Assembly: GCA_964251675.1 (NCBI GenBank)
Contig: CAXUKS010000020.1
Location: 1-64,000, forward strand
DNA: 64,000 nucleotides
Direction of reading: 5' to 3'
Source: JANXMY01 sp964251675
GTDB taxonomy: Bacteria; Armatimonadota; Armatimonadia; Armatimonadales; Capsulimonadaceae
In this document: one piece after another, positions 50,233 through 58,025 of the stretch
How the letters are laid out: every line of letters begins with the position of its first letter
Position numbering within the stretch: the stretch's first letter is position 1
Translations under genes and position numbers: made by a program
The notes under the pieces: model-generated
Seen by the model: the letters and a program-made list of their open reading frames with translations, nothing else
Told to the model about the DNA's origin: nothing
The model's database searches: none

Positions 50233-50700
50233 TTATACGCGAATTGTCTTCAATAAGTTCGCCATTTCAATGGCGGCGGCGGCAACATCCGCGCCCTTGT
50301 TGCCCGCTTTTGTGCCTGCCCTCTCTAATGCCTGTTCGATGGTGTCCGTGGTCAGCACACCGAATAAGATAGGAACGCCCGTCTCCACGCTGAGAGAGGC
50401 CAGCCCGGAAGCCAGCGGCCCGGCGACATAATCGAAGTGCGCCGTCGCGCCCCGAATAACCGCCCCGAGGCAGATCACGGCGTCATACTTGCCCGATTTC
50501 GCCAGCGCCGACGCCGCCAGCGGGATTTCAAACGCCCCCGGCACGTAAGCAATCGAAATGCTATCGTCGGACGCCCCATGCCGCCGCAGCGTGTCCAGCG
50601 CCCCTTCGCGGAGCCGGTCGCCAATCAGAGAATTGAACCGGCTCTGCACAATGGCAAATTTCAGCCCCGCCCCGGTCAGCATTCCTTCGTAAGTGGTCAT
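50233..50700 (-). CDS. ribH: 6,7-Dimethyl-8-ribityllumazine synthase
   Basis: 155 residues, usual length. Motifs are FAIVQSRFNSLIGDRL, YVPGAFEIPLAA and GAVIRGATAHFDYVAG (catalytic His). RibH joins the 3,4-dihydroxybutanone phosphate made by RibBA with the pyrimidine from RibD to give lumazine. Fourth gene of the riboflavin operon, 85 bases after ribBA. Confidence 0.95.
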   Translation of the reverse strand: MTTYEGMLTGAGLKFAIVQSRFNSLIGDRLREGALDTLRRHGASDDSISIAYVPGAFEIPLAASALAKSGKYDAVICLGAVIRGATAHFDYVAGPLASGLASLSVETGVPILFGVLTTDTIEQALERAGTKAGNKGADVAAAAIEMANLLKTIRV

Positions 50701-50762
50701 AAGTGCGTGTCTTTTCCCAAAGCGTCATTCCCAAAATCGGGCGCGGTGTAACAGATAAGAGA

Positions 50763-50791
50763 AGAGGGCGCGGCAAGCAGCGCCCCTACGT
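50763..50791. repeat. CAAG-loop palindrome that supplies the ribBA stop
   Basis: AGGGCGCGGCAAGCAGCGCC then CCTACG. The ribBA TAG (50786-50788) is part of its conserved CTACG tail. Almost identical to the copy at 61194-61222. Confidence 0.75.
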
Positions 50792-52024
50792 CGCCTGTTC
50801 CTCGACCACCGGCCCAGCCACGTCCAGCAGATGCCCCATTTTCGTGCGCTTGGTTTCCAAGTAGCGCCGATTGTCGTCGTTAGCGGGCAGGTGCAGGGGA
50901 ATACGGTCCACAATCTCCAGATCATAGCCTTCCAGCCCCGCGAGCTTGGCCGGGTTGTTGGTCATATACAGCAGGCGCTTGACGCCTAAATCCACCAGCA
51001 CCTGGGCGCCGATGCCGTAGTCCCGGAGGTCAGGCTTGAAGCCGAGGCGGACATTGGCTTCCACCGTGTCCGCGCCTTCGTCCTGCAGCGCATAGGCTTT
51101 GATTTTATTGGTGATCCCGATGCCCCGGCCTTCCTGCTCAATATACAGGAGAACGCCCCGGCCCGCTTCGGAAATCTTTTCCAAAGCGAGGTGAAGTTGA
51201 TCGCCGCAGTCGCATTTCAGAGACCCCATCAAATCGCCGGTGACGCACGAGGAATGGATACGCACCAGAACGTCTTTGCCGTCGCCGATGTCCCCCATCG
51301 TAAACGCCGTGTAGGGGGCCGGGTCCACGCCGCTTTCGTAGGCGTGCGCGGTGAACTCGCCGTAGCGGGTCGGCAGGCGGGCTTCGGCGACTTTATAAAT
51401 CAGCTTTTCGCGCCGCCGCCGGTACTTGATCAGCTCGGCAATCGTGATAAACTTCAGGTCAAGCTGCGCGGCCAGCGTGGAAAGCGCGGGGACGCGGGCC
51501 ATCTCGCCAGCATCGTCCATGATCTCGCAGATGACGCCGACAGGCTCCAGCCCGGCCAGACGCATCAGGTCCACCGCCGCCTCCGTGTGCCCGGCGCGTT
51601 TGAGGACGCCGCCGACACGGCCCATGAGGGGGTTGACATGGCCGGGGCGGTTGAAATCGGTCGGCTTCGCCTCGGGGTCGGCCAGACGGCGAATGGTCAG
51701 CGCCCGGTCAGCGGCGCTGCTGCCCGTCGTCGTACCATCGCGGGCGTCCACCGTGACGGTGAAGGCCGTCCGCATGGACTCGCTGTTTTCGCGCACCATC
51801 AGCTCTAAGTTGAGGGCGATCAGACGCTCTTCAGGCATGGGCACGGTGATGATGCCGGAAGCGTGCCGGGTCATCAGCGTGATGGCTTCCGGCGTGATAT
51901 GCTGGGCCGCCATCACGAAGTCGCCTTCGTTTTCGCGGTCTTCATCGTCCACGAGGACAATCATCTTGCCTGCCCGCAGGTCGGCAAGGGCTTCTTCGAC
52001 GGTGTCAAACTTGGTTTCCGGCAT
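50786..52024 (-). CDS. ribBA: RibBA bifunctional riboflavin biosynthesis protein
   Basis: 412 residues. The N-terminal DHBP synthase has VDDEDRENEGDFVMAAQH and RPGHVNPL. The C-terminal GTP cyclohydrolase II has VRIHSSCVTGDLMGSLKCDC (zinc cysteines), EGRGIGI and MTNNPAKLAGLEGY. Both activities feed riboflavin synthesis. It follows the inserted toxin gene by 13 bases. Its GAGAGG site lies between the toxin stop and the ATG. The stop lies in a palindromic repeat. Confidence 0.94.
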   Translation of the reverse strand: MPETKFDTVEEALADLRAGKMIVLVDDEDRENEGDFVMAAQHITPEAITLMTRHASGIITVPMPEERLIALNLELMVRENSESMRTAFTVTVDARDGTTTGSSAADRALTIRRLADPEAKPTDFNRPGHVNPLMGRVGGVLKRAGHTEAAVDLMRLAGLEPVGVICEIMDDAGEMARVPALSTLAAQLDLKFITIAELIKYRRRREKLIYKVAEARLPTRYGEFTAHAYESGVDPAPYTAFTMGDIGDGKDVLVRIHSSCVTGDLMGSLKCDCGDQLHLALEKISEAGRGVLLYIEQEGRGIGITNKIKAYALQDEGADTVEANVRLGFKPDLRDYGIGAQVLVDLGVKRLLYMTNNPAKLAGLEGYDLEIVDRIPLHLPANDDNRRYLETKRTKMGHLLDVAGPVVEEQAT

Positions 52025-52037
52025 CTGCGCCTCTCTT

Positions 52038-52307
52038 TTACAGTTGTTTTAACAGACCATCATACTCGGCGTGAGTGCCAATCCAAAACCACGTTATTTC
52101 GCTGCCCGAGCGTATTCCGACTGCCCGCCAATGTGCGCCAACTCGGACTGAGAAATACGGGCGGCTAGGATGCACCTGCTTGAAACGCAAGCTATTGTGC
52201 CACGGGTCCTGACGCCAGAGGCGGTATGTCTGCCGGGCCAATGCCTGAGCCTCTTCCGGCATTGATTGAAAGCGTTTCCGAAAATTTGTATCAGTGTTAG
52301 ACCTCAC
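52038..52307 (-). CDS. RelE/ParE-like toxin inside the riboflavin operon
   Basis: 89 residues from GTG. FRKRFQSMPEEAQALARQTY, then RFKQVHPSRPYFSVRVGAHWRAVGI and ITWFWIGTHAEYDGLL, fit the RelE/YafQ/HigB group, with the conserved basic core Arg and C-terminal tyrosine region. Its GTGA start overlaps the antitoxin stop. Toxin of a pair placed between ribE and ribBA. Confidence 0.82.
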   Translation of the reverse strand: MRSNTDTNFRKRFQSMPEEAQALARQTYRLWRQDPWHNSLRFKQVHPSRPYFSVRVGAHWRAVGIRSGSEITWFWIGTHAEYDGLLKQL

Positions 52308-52618
52308 AGGATGTCTTCCAGCGGGCGCAACTCACCGCGCTCTCGTTCGGCACGCACCTTGTCAGCCATTTTGTCCAAAAAGTCCGTGGAAGCGGCGAAG
52401 CTATCCATCCATTTCTTTTCTTCGGCCATTTCTTCCTGGAGTCGCCAGGCGAGATAGTTTTGGTCTTCCACGGGCAGTTTGGCGGCGGCAGCCACAGCCT
52501 CGGCAAAAACAGCGGTCACCTCCACCGCGACCAGAACTGCCATTCGGTCTGGTGGGCGTGTCCAGCTATCTGCGGCTTCGGCGGGCTGCGATTTGGACGA
52601 TTCCTGCTCTTTGATCAC
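52304..52618 (-). CDS. Antitoxin partner inside the riboflavin operon
   Basis: 104 residues. An N-terminal disordered part, then helical segments: VEVTAVFAEAVAAAAKLP, NYLAWRLQEEMAEEKKW and ADKVRAERERGELRPLEDIL. The region EDQNYLAWRLQEEMAEEKKW recalls the short antitoxins that accompany RelE-like toxins. Its start is 4 bases after the ribE stop; the end overlaps the toxin by GTGA. Confidence 0.75.
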   Translation of the reverse strand: MIKEQESSKSQPAEAADSWTRPPDRMAVLVAVEVTAVFAEAVAAAAKLPVEDQNYLAWRLQEEMAEEKKWMDSFAASTDFLDKMADKVRAERERGELRPLEDIL

Positions 52619-52622
52619 TGTG

Positions 52623-53309
52623 TTACTCCCGGTAGGCAGTGGCGGTGGCGTAGGCGGGTTCGGGGCGCTCTTCGCGCTCTAAGTCGGCGATGCGGAGGGG
52701 GGTGGCTTCGCTGCGGGCGTAGTCGCCGCCAATCAGCTTTTCAACATATTTGCCGATGATGTCGGTTTCCAGGTTGACTTGGTCACCGGCACGGCGGCCA
52801 TGCAGGTTGGTATGGTCCCAGGTATGCGGAATAATGGCCACGGAAAAAGTTTTGTCGTCGGCATCTACCACGGTCAGCGAGATGCCGTCGATGCAGATGC
52901 TGCCTTTGCGGACAATGTAGCGGAGGATGCGGGCGGAGGCAGAGATATAAATATAATAGGAGTTGTCGACTTCGCGGATGGACTCGATGGTCCCCACCCC
53001 GTCGACATGGCCCTGAACGATGTGGCCGTCAAAGCGGCCATTGGCGGCAAGGCTCGGCTCTAAATTGACGTCATCGCCGATAGCCAGCGCCCCCAGCGCG
53101 GTTCTTTGCAGCGTCTCATAGACGGCATCAAAGGCCACCGTGCTGTCGCCAATATGCACAATGGTCAGGCACGCGCCGTTGACGGTGATGCTGTCGCCAA
53201 TTTTGACGGCGTCCAGAATATGCCCGGCGCGGACGGTGAACCGTGCCGACTGTTCGCCGCGCTCAATCGCTTCAATCTGGCCTAACTCTTGAATGATCCC
53301 GGTGAACAT
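52623..53309 (-). CDS. ribE: Riboflavin synthase alpha chain
   Basis: 228 residues, two lumazine-binding repeats. MFTGIIQELGQI opens the first; NGACLTIVHIG, GHIVQGHVDGVGTI, DGISLTVVDAD and PHTWDHTNLHGRRAGDQVNLETDIIGKYVEKL follow. It dismutates two lumazines to riboflavin. GAGG 5 bases upstream fixes the start. A longer-than-usual tail (about residues 205-228) is present. Confidence 0.95.
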   Translation of the reverse strand: MFTGIIQELGQIEAIERGEQSARFTVRAGHILDAVKIGDSITVNGACLTIVHIGDSTVAFDAVYETLQRTALGALAIGDDVNLEPSLAANGRFDGHIVQGHVDGVGTIESIREVDNSYYIYISASARILRYIVRKGSICIDGISLTVVDADDKTFSVAIIPHTWDHTNLHGRRAGDQVNLETDIIGKYVEKLIGGDYARSEATPLRIADLEREERPEPAYATATAYRE

Positions 53310-53350
53310 AACGCCTCTTTCTGCTTTTTCGACTTCTACGTGTAGTTATT

Positions 53351-54472
53351 CTACCCAGTGGCCGCGCCGAACCGCACATCTATGACTAAATCCGGCCCAC
53401 AGCGGCGCACGCTCTGGAAGCGCCCCGGCAGAGCATCGGCCATCACTTGAATGCCCAGATCGGCGACGGGACCGGGGGCGGAAGTGCCGCCAACAATTTT
53501 AGGGGCCACAAAGGACAGCCAGCGGTCTGCCAGGCTGTCTTGGAGGAAACTTGCTGCCAGCGCCCCGCCACTCTCTACCAGAACACCCACCATGTCCCCT
53601 CGGGTTCCCAGATGGGACAGCAAATCAGGCAGCGAGACGCGCCCGACACTGTCTGCCGCGCAGGTCAGCACTGTGCAGCCCCGCGCTTCGAGTTCTGCCC
53701 GTCGCGCCGGGTCAGCGGCGCGGGTAACAGCAAAAATTGTGCGCCCATCGGCTTCGGACAGCCGGACGACCTGCGACTCTAACGGCGTCCGCAGGCGGCT
53801 GTCTACAATCACGCGCCAGGGGTTGCGGCCCTGTCTATGCGTCAGCCGTGTTGTCAGCGCCGGGTCGTCAGCCAGCACCGTGCCCACGCCCGTCAAGATG
53901 GCATCGCAGCGGTCGCGGAGCTGCCGATGCACGGCGCGGCGGGAAATCGGAGATGTGATCCACTGCGAGCTGCCGGTTTCGGTGGCGATTTTGCCGTCGA
54001 GTGTCATAGCTGTCTTCAGCACGACCCAGGGCAGACCCATCGTCCGGTGCTTCATATACGCCGCGTTCAGCGCCCGCGCTTCGGCCTCGCCAACGCCCAC
54101 GGTCACGGCTACGCCGCCCGCCCGCAGGCGGTCCAGCCCCCGTCCGCCGACCCGCGTGTCCGGGTCCGGCATCGCGGCCACGACGCGCCGGATTCCTGCC
54201 GCCAGCAGGGCGTCGGCGCAGGGGGGCGTGCGCCCGTGGTGCGAGCATGGTTCCAAAGTCACATAGGCTGTCGCCCCTCGTGCCCGGTCGCCCGCGTCCC
54301 GGAGCGCGAACACTTCGGCGTGCGGCTGCCCCGGCGCGGGATGCCAGCCTGTGCCGATGACCTGGCCGTTGTCTGCGGCAATCACGCACCCGACCATCGG
54401 GTTCGGCGAAGCGTGCCGTCCCAGAGCCGCCAGCCGCAGGGCGCGGCGCATATAATAGAGATCATCGTGCAT
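53351..54472 (-). CDS. ribD: Bifunctional riboflavin deaminase-reductase RibD
   Basis: 373 residues. The deaminase zinc motifs are HAEVFALRDAG and EPCSHHGRTPPCADAL. The reductase follows: LKTAMTLDGKIAT, then WITSPISRRAVHRQLRD. RibD converts the GTP cyclohydrolase product in two steps. First gene of the rib operon; no FMN riboswitch is recognisable upstream. The Met at 54472 starts the deaminase fold; the longer frame adds 15 residues without similarity. Confidence 0.94.
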   Translation of the reverse strand: MHDDLYYMRRALRLAALGRHASPNPMVGCVIAADNGQVIGTGWHPAPGQPHAEVFALRDAGDRARGATAYVTLEPCSHHGRTPPCADALLAAGIRRVVAAMPDPDTRVGGRGLDRLRAGGVAVTVGVGEAEARALNAAYMKHRTMGLPWVVLKTAMTLDGKIATETGSSQWITSPISRRAVHRQLRDRCDAILTGVGTVLADDPALTTRLTHRQGRNPWRVIVDSRLRTPLESQVVRLSEADGRTIFAVTRAADPARRAELEARGCTVLTCAADSVGRVSLPDLLSHLGTRGDMVGVLVESGGALAASFLQDSLADRWLSFVAPKIVGGTSAPGPVADLGIQVMADALPGRFQSVRRCGPDLVIDVRFGAATG

Positions 54473-54526
54473 GATGTGTGCCAACGCAGGCGGGATAGGC
54501 CCTCCGCCCCAGCTCATCAGAGGCCC

Positions 54527-54600
54527 CCCGCCCCAATTTTGGGAAGCCAGGCAAATACAGAGAGAATAGAAAGGGCAGGGGCAAGCCCTGCCCCTACGAG
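54527..54600. repeat. CCCCAATTTTGGG and GGGCAGGG-CAAG palindromes before ribD
   Basis: CCCCAATTTTGGGAAG at 54531-54546 and a hairpin with GGGCAGGG/CCCTGCCC arms at 54573-54593, followed by CTACGAG. It fills most of the ribD upstream gap. Confidence 0.65.
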
Positions 54601-54606
54601 TCTGGT

Positions 54607-55716
54607 TTAGGCTGCCTGCTCTTTGAGGAAAACAGACAGTTGGCCCAGCGTTGGCGAGGCGGCGTGGCGGACGTAGTAGCCGGACGTGCCCACGGCGACG
54701 GTGGCCGCTTCGGCGTCTTCCAGGCCCAGCAGCTTGCCGAGGCAGAAGCCTGCATTGAAATGATCGCCCGCGCCGGTGGAGATCAGCGGGTTTTCGATGA
54801 AGGGGCCGTCCACATCGCCGGTGATCTCGCCGTGGGCGCCGACGACGGCGTAGGCGCGGGGGTGGACCACGACGGCGTCCACGGGCAGCCTGGCGCTGAT
54901 AAAGGCCGCGACTGCCCGCACGTCGGTTCGGCCCACATGGCCGCCGCTGTAGCCCAGGGCCTCACCGACACGAAAAGCTTCTTTCTCGTTCAGGCCGAGA
55001 ATGGCTGAGCCGAAGTCACTGAACCGGGACAAGAGGCGGCAGGCATCGGCGACTTTGATGTCAGAGTGCTTTTCGGGGTCGGCCAGATCAAAAAAGAACC
55101 GGCGTGGCTGTTTGGGGACGGAAGCCAGCAGGGTCAGCAGCTCTTCCCAGATGGCGGACATGGCGGGGATCATGGTCCAGTTCACCAGAGCGACCAAGTC
55201 AGCCTGTGTGAACAGGCGGGCCAGGCCGTCCTCGCCCAGCCGCTCGGTCAGGCGTGCCCAGGTCACCTCCCCCAGCGATTCGATCTTGCCCATCATAATT
55301 TTGCCGTCTTCAAACTCCAGCGCGTCCGTGTGGGCCGGCGTGCCGAGCGAGACCAGCGTGGCCTGCTCGGCCATCTCGGCGAAGGCCGGGTGAATGCCTC
55401 CCTCGCCGAGCGGCCCGAGGCAGGTCATGCGGGTGCCGAACGAGGCCAGGGCGTTTGCCATAATCGGGCCGTTGCCGCCCAGCTTGACACGCTCCACCAC
55501 CAGCTCCAGATTGGTGCTCTGGCCGGACGCGCCGACAATGCGCGTGCCCAGTTCAGAAATCTGCTCAATGGCCGTGTATTCGGTGTCCGAGGCGCGGCGG
55601 TCCACCACGCGGATGATCTCATCCACAAAGGCGTCAAGGCCAACGGTGACATTGAGGGCGGACGAATCGGCGTCGGCCAGATGGGAAGCGACTCGGGCGG
55701 TCAGTTCTTTTTGCAT
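54607..55716 (-). CDS. PfkB-family carbohydrate kinase
   Basis: 369 residues. The family's first region (VTVGLDAFVDEIIRVVD) and the gly-rich LGGNGPIMANALASFG motif are present. The second signature is STGAGDHFNAGFCLGKL, with the anion hole and catalytic Asp. Substrate among sugars or nucleosides unknown. An AGGAG site 7-8 bases upstream fixes the start. It lies upstream of the rib operon on the same strand with repeats between. Confidence 0.87.
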   Translation of the reverse strand: MQKELTARVASHLADADSSALNVTVGLDAFVDEIIRVVDRRASDTEYTAIEQISELGTRIVGASGQSTNLELVVERVKLGGNGPIMANALASFGTRMTCLGPLGEGGIHPAFAEMAEQATLVSLGTPAHTDALEFEDGKIMMGKIESLGEVTWARLTERLGEDGLARLFTQADLVALVNWTMIPAMSAIWEELLTLLASVPKQPRRFFFDLADPEKHSDIKVADACRLLSRFSDFGSAILGLNEKEAFRVGEALGYSGGHVGRTDVRAVAAFISARLPVDAVVVHPRAYAVVGAHGEITGDVDGPFIENPLISTGAGDHFNAGFCLGKLLGLEDAEAATVAVGTSGYYVRHAASPTLGQLSVFLKEQAA

Positions 55717-55748
55717 GACGTATCTCCTGGGATTTTGCTTGATCTTGG

Positions 55749-56798
55749 TTAGTCCGCTGAAATTGTGTACAGCGCCGCATTATTGACAAAAGAAACTGCG
55801 TGACCGCCGGGCAGCCAGTGCAGCGTGCTGAGAGGCCCATCGCGGATGTCCATTCGCCCCAGTTCGCGCAGATGGCCGCAGTCCAGATCACTGACCCAAA
55901 GACCGACTGCATTCGGGGCGGAATGGCGCACATAGTTTGAGTTGATGGTTGACTGCAAACCGAGCGGCAGTGGCTTGACGGCAAAAAGCCAGGCAAGCTG
56001 TGTCCCATCAGGCGACAGGCAAACTTCCTGCACATCTAGATTCGGCGGGATGTGCTGGTAATAGATGCGGCAAAGAGAGTCGCTTGCGGCAGCACCAAAA
56101 TCTACGTACCCAATCCCGCCGCCATCGCCAGTGTGCGGGTAAATCGCCAGAGCACGGGTGGGGGCATGAAATCCCAGCACACTACGCCCTGCAGGCATAA
56201 ACCCTTCTACGTTTGTTGTGACCGCAGGTGTGCCAAGCTGATACAGAGACACCAAGGCGTCATCCCGCCCGGAAGCCTGATTTCGCTCCATCTGCAACCA
56301 GGAGCGTGAATCGGGTCGCCAAGCAGCCGCGCTGTAGTTGGGCACGGCAGCGGTTTGCACTGAAGAAACGGAGCGGGGCCGGACGACGTGATGCTGTCCA
56401 TCCACCGTCATCGCAACCCAGAGGGGGCTTCCGGTGTTCGCAGCCCCTTCCGCAAGAAGCCAGCGCCGGTCAGGAGAAAGCTGCCAGCGGGGAAGAGCAG
56501 CGTCAGCTCCGGCTGTCTGCAAAGCAGATTGCAGAACGTCCGCCGGGGCAAGATGCCCTGTGCTGGCATTCAGAGTTTGAATGCGTACCGGGGCAAACTC
56601 CCGCGCTCGTGTCAGCACGAGCGCGTTTTGCTCAGAAGTCCAGAGATAATTGTCCTGCGCGGCATCCCACTGGCCCAGCACGGCGGCTTTGTAGGAGTGC
56701 TGAAGCAGCGTCGGCGGTGCATGATGCAGACTTGAAAAGAGCGCCAGTGCCACCACTGCAGCGGCAGCCAGAAGAAATAAAGCGCGTCGTTTTACCAT
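55749..56798 (-). CDS. Exported or anchored WD/TolB-like beta-propeller protein
   Basis: 349 residues. An N-terminal hydrophobic segment (FLLAAAAVVALALFSSL) may be an uncleaved anchor. The rest has short repeated beta units with RWQLSPDRRWLLAEG, AWRPDSRSWLQM and EVCLSPDGTQLAW phrases, as in TolB/WD40-like propellers. Function unknown. The start is the Met next to the hydrophobic segment, with GGGAG upstream. Confidence 0.68.
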   Translation of the reverse strand: MVKRRALFLLAAAAVVALALFSSLHHAPPTLLQHSYKAAVLGQWDAAQDNYLWTSEQNALVLTRAREFAPVRIQTLNASTGHLAPADVLQSALQTAGADAALPRWQLSPDRRWLLAEGAANTGSPLWVAMTVDGQHHVVRPRSVSSVQTAAVPNYSAAAWRPDSRSWLQMERNQASGRDDALVSLYQLGTPAVTTNVEGFMPAGRSVLGFHAPTRALAIYPHTGDGGGIGYVDFGAAASDSLCRIYYQHIPPNLDVQEVCLSPDGTQLAWLFAVKPLPLGLQSTINSNYVRHSAPNAVGLWVSDLDCGHLRELGRMDIRDGPLSTLHWLPGGHAVSFVNNAALYTISAD

Positions 56799-56826
56799 AA
56801 TGCTCTGCTCCCTGCGGCTCCAGGTA

Positions 56827-57213
56827 TCACGAATGCTCCGCCGGTGGCGGGTCGGCATCGTGGCCCAGCGCCTGGGTCAGCAGTTCGCGGCGCGATTGGG
56901 CCATGCGGCGCAGGTTCTCACGGGAGTCCAGCAGGGCCAGCGGGAGCAGCGGCAGGACGGACAGGCAGATCAGGATAATATACTGGGCGTAGCCGATGAG
57001 CGCCTGCCGGGTGTGCGGCTTGGGCAAGTAGGTCCAGCCGAGGCAGAGGCCAAGTGCCAGCAGCAGGAAAAACAGGCCCCATACACGTAAGCTGCGCTGC
57101 CGAGCCGAAACAGTTTCCTGCCCCAGTGGCGTCGCCCAGCGGCGCACTTCCCAGACGCCGTAAGCGGCGGCGGCCAGCAGCAGCACGATCAGCGCGAGAC
57201 GCGGAAGAAGCAT
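56827..57213 (-). CDS. Hypothetical membrane protein
   Basis: 128 residues with three hydrophobic helices (LALIVLLLAAAAYGVWEV, VWGLFFLLLALGLCLGWTY, YIILICLSVLPLLPLALL) and a charged C-terminus (SRENLRRMAQSRRELL). Function unknown. An adjacent TTG is an alternative start with better spacing to GGAGG. It lies just upstream of the propeller gene with a 28-base gap. Confidence 0.65.
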   Translation of the reverse strand: MLLPRLALIVLLLAAAAYGVWEVRRWATPLGQETVSARQRSLRVWGLFFLLLALGLCLGWTYLPKPHTRQALIGYAQYIILICLSVLPLLPLALLDSRENLRRMAQSRRELLTQALGHDADPPPAEHS

Positions 57214-57243
57214 CAAAGTAAAATCCTCCAGCCGGACGCCGAA

Positions 57244-57311
57244 GACCTGCCTTCCTTGCTTCGCAGGGTCCTCCCTTTAGGGAGGACCCTGCGAAGCAAG
57301 GAAGGCAGGTC
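57244..57311. repeat. 68-bp perfect palindrome
   Basis: Two 32-base arms (57244-57275 and 57280-57311) around TTTA pair without a mismatch. The sequence starts GACCTGCCTTCCTTGCTTCG. It lies between rpe and the membrane-protein gene, so it would form a very stable RNA or cruciform hairpin. Confidence 0.95.
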
Positions 57312-57317
57312 TCGTCA

Positions 57318-58016
57318 TCAGCGGCCTCCGTTGCGCGGGGTGTTGGCCGGGACCGCCGCCTGTGCCAGACGGCGCAGCTCGGCGACGGCGTCTTCCAGGC
57401 CCTCGGGGTGGTGGAACACGGCGCTGCCCGCCACCAGCGCATCCGCCCCGGCGCGGGCCACCAGCGGGGCCGTGTCGGCGTTCACGCCGCCGTCGACGCC
57501 GATCTCGAAGCGCAGGCCCTGCGCGGCCCGCATCTCCGACAGCGCCCGCACTTTTTGCAGCATCTCGGGCAGAAACGCCTGCCCGCCGAAGCCGGGGTTG
57601 ACGGTCATCACCAGCACGCGGTCCAGGTCGGCCAGCACCCATTCAATCGCGGACAGCGGAGTGGCCGGGTTCAGGGCAGCCCCGGCTTTGGCCCCAGCGT
57701 CTTTGATCTGCCCGACGACCCGGTGCAGGTGCGAGGTCGTTTCCGGGTGGACGGTGATTAAATTGCACCCGGCTTTGGCGAATTCGGTGACGTACAGCTC
57801 GGGGTGCTCAATCATCAGGTGGGCATCGAAGGGCACGGAGGTGACGGGCCGCAGGGCACGGACAAGCTGCGGGCCGAAGGTGATATTGGGGACGAAATGG
57901 CCGTCCATGACATCAATATGGATGTAGTCGGCCCCGGCCTGGGTCAGCTCTTCGACGGCCTCAGCGAACGCGCCAAAATCGGCGGACAAAATGGAAGGGG
58001 CAATTTTAATGGGCAT
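57318..58016 (-). CDS. rpe: Ribulose-phosphate 3-epimerase
   Basis: 232 residues. Motifs are IAPSILSADFGAF, HIDVMDGHFVPNITFGP (metal His/Asp), FDAHLMIEHPE, MTVNPGFGGQAF and GVDGGVNADTA. It interconverts ribulose 5-phosphate and xylulose 5-phosphate in the pentose phosphate path. Only 9 bases separate it from the upstream pseudokinase stop, so they share a transcript. Confidence 0.95.
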   Translation of the reverse strand: MPIKIAPSILSADFGAFAEAVEELTQAGADYIHIDVMDGHFVPNITFGPQLVRALRPVTSVPFDAHLMIEHPELYVTEFAKAGCNLITVHPETTSHLHRVVGQIKDAGAKAGAALNPATPLSAIEWVLADLDRVLVMTVNPGFGGQAFLPEMLQKVRALSEMRAAQGLRFEIGVDGGVNADTAPLVARAGADALVAGSAVFHHPEGLEDAVAELRRLAQAAVPANTPRNGGR

Positions 58017-58025
58017 GGTAGTTCT

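Noticed and set aside
54473..54606. FMN riboswitch upstream of ribD
   Set aside because: I looked for AGGG, GCAAT and other conserved blocks of the RFN element on the minus strand; only palindromic repeats are present.
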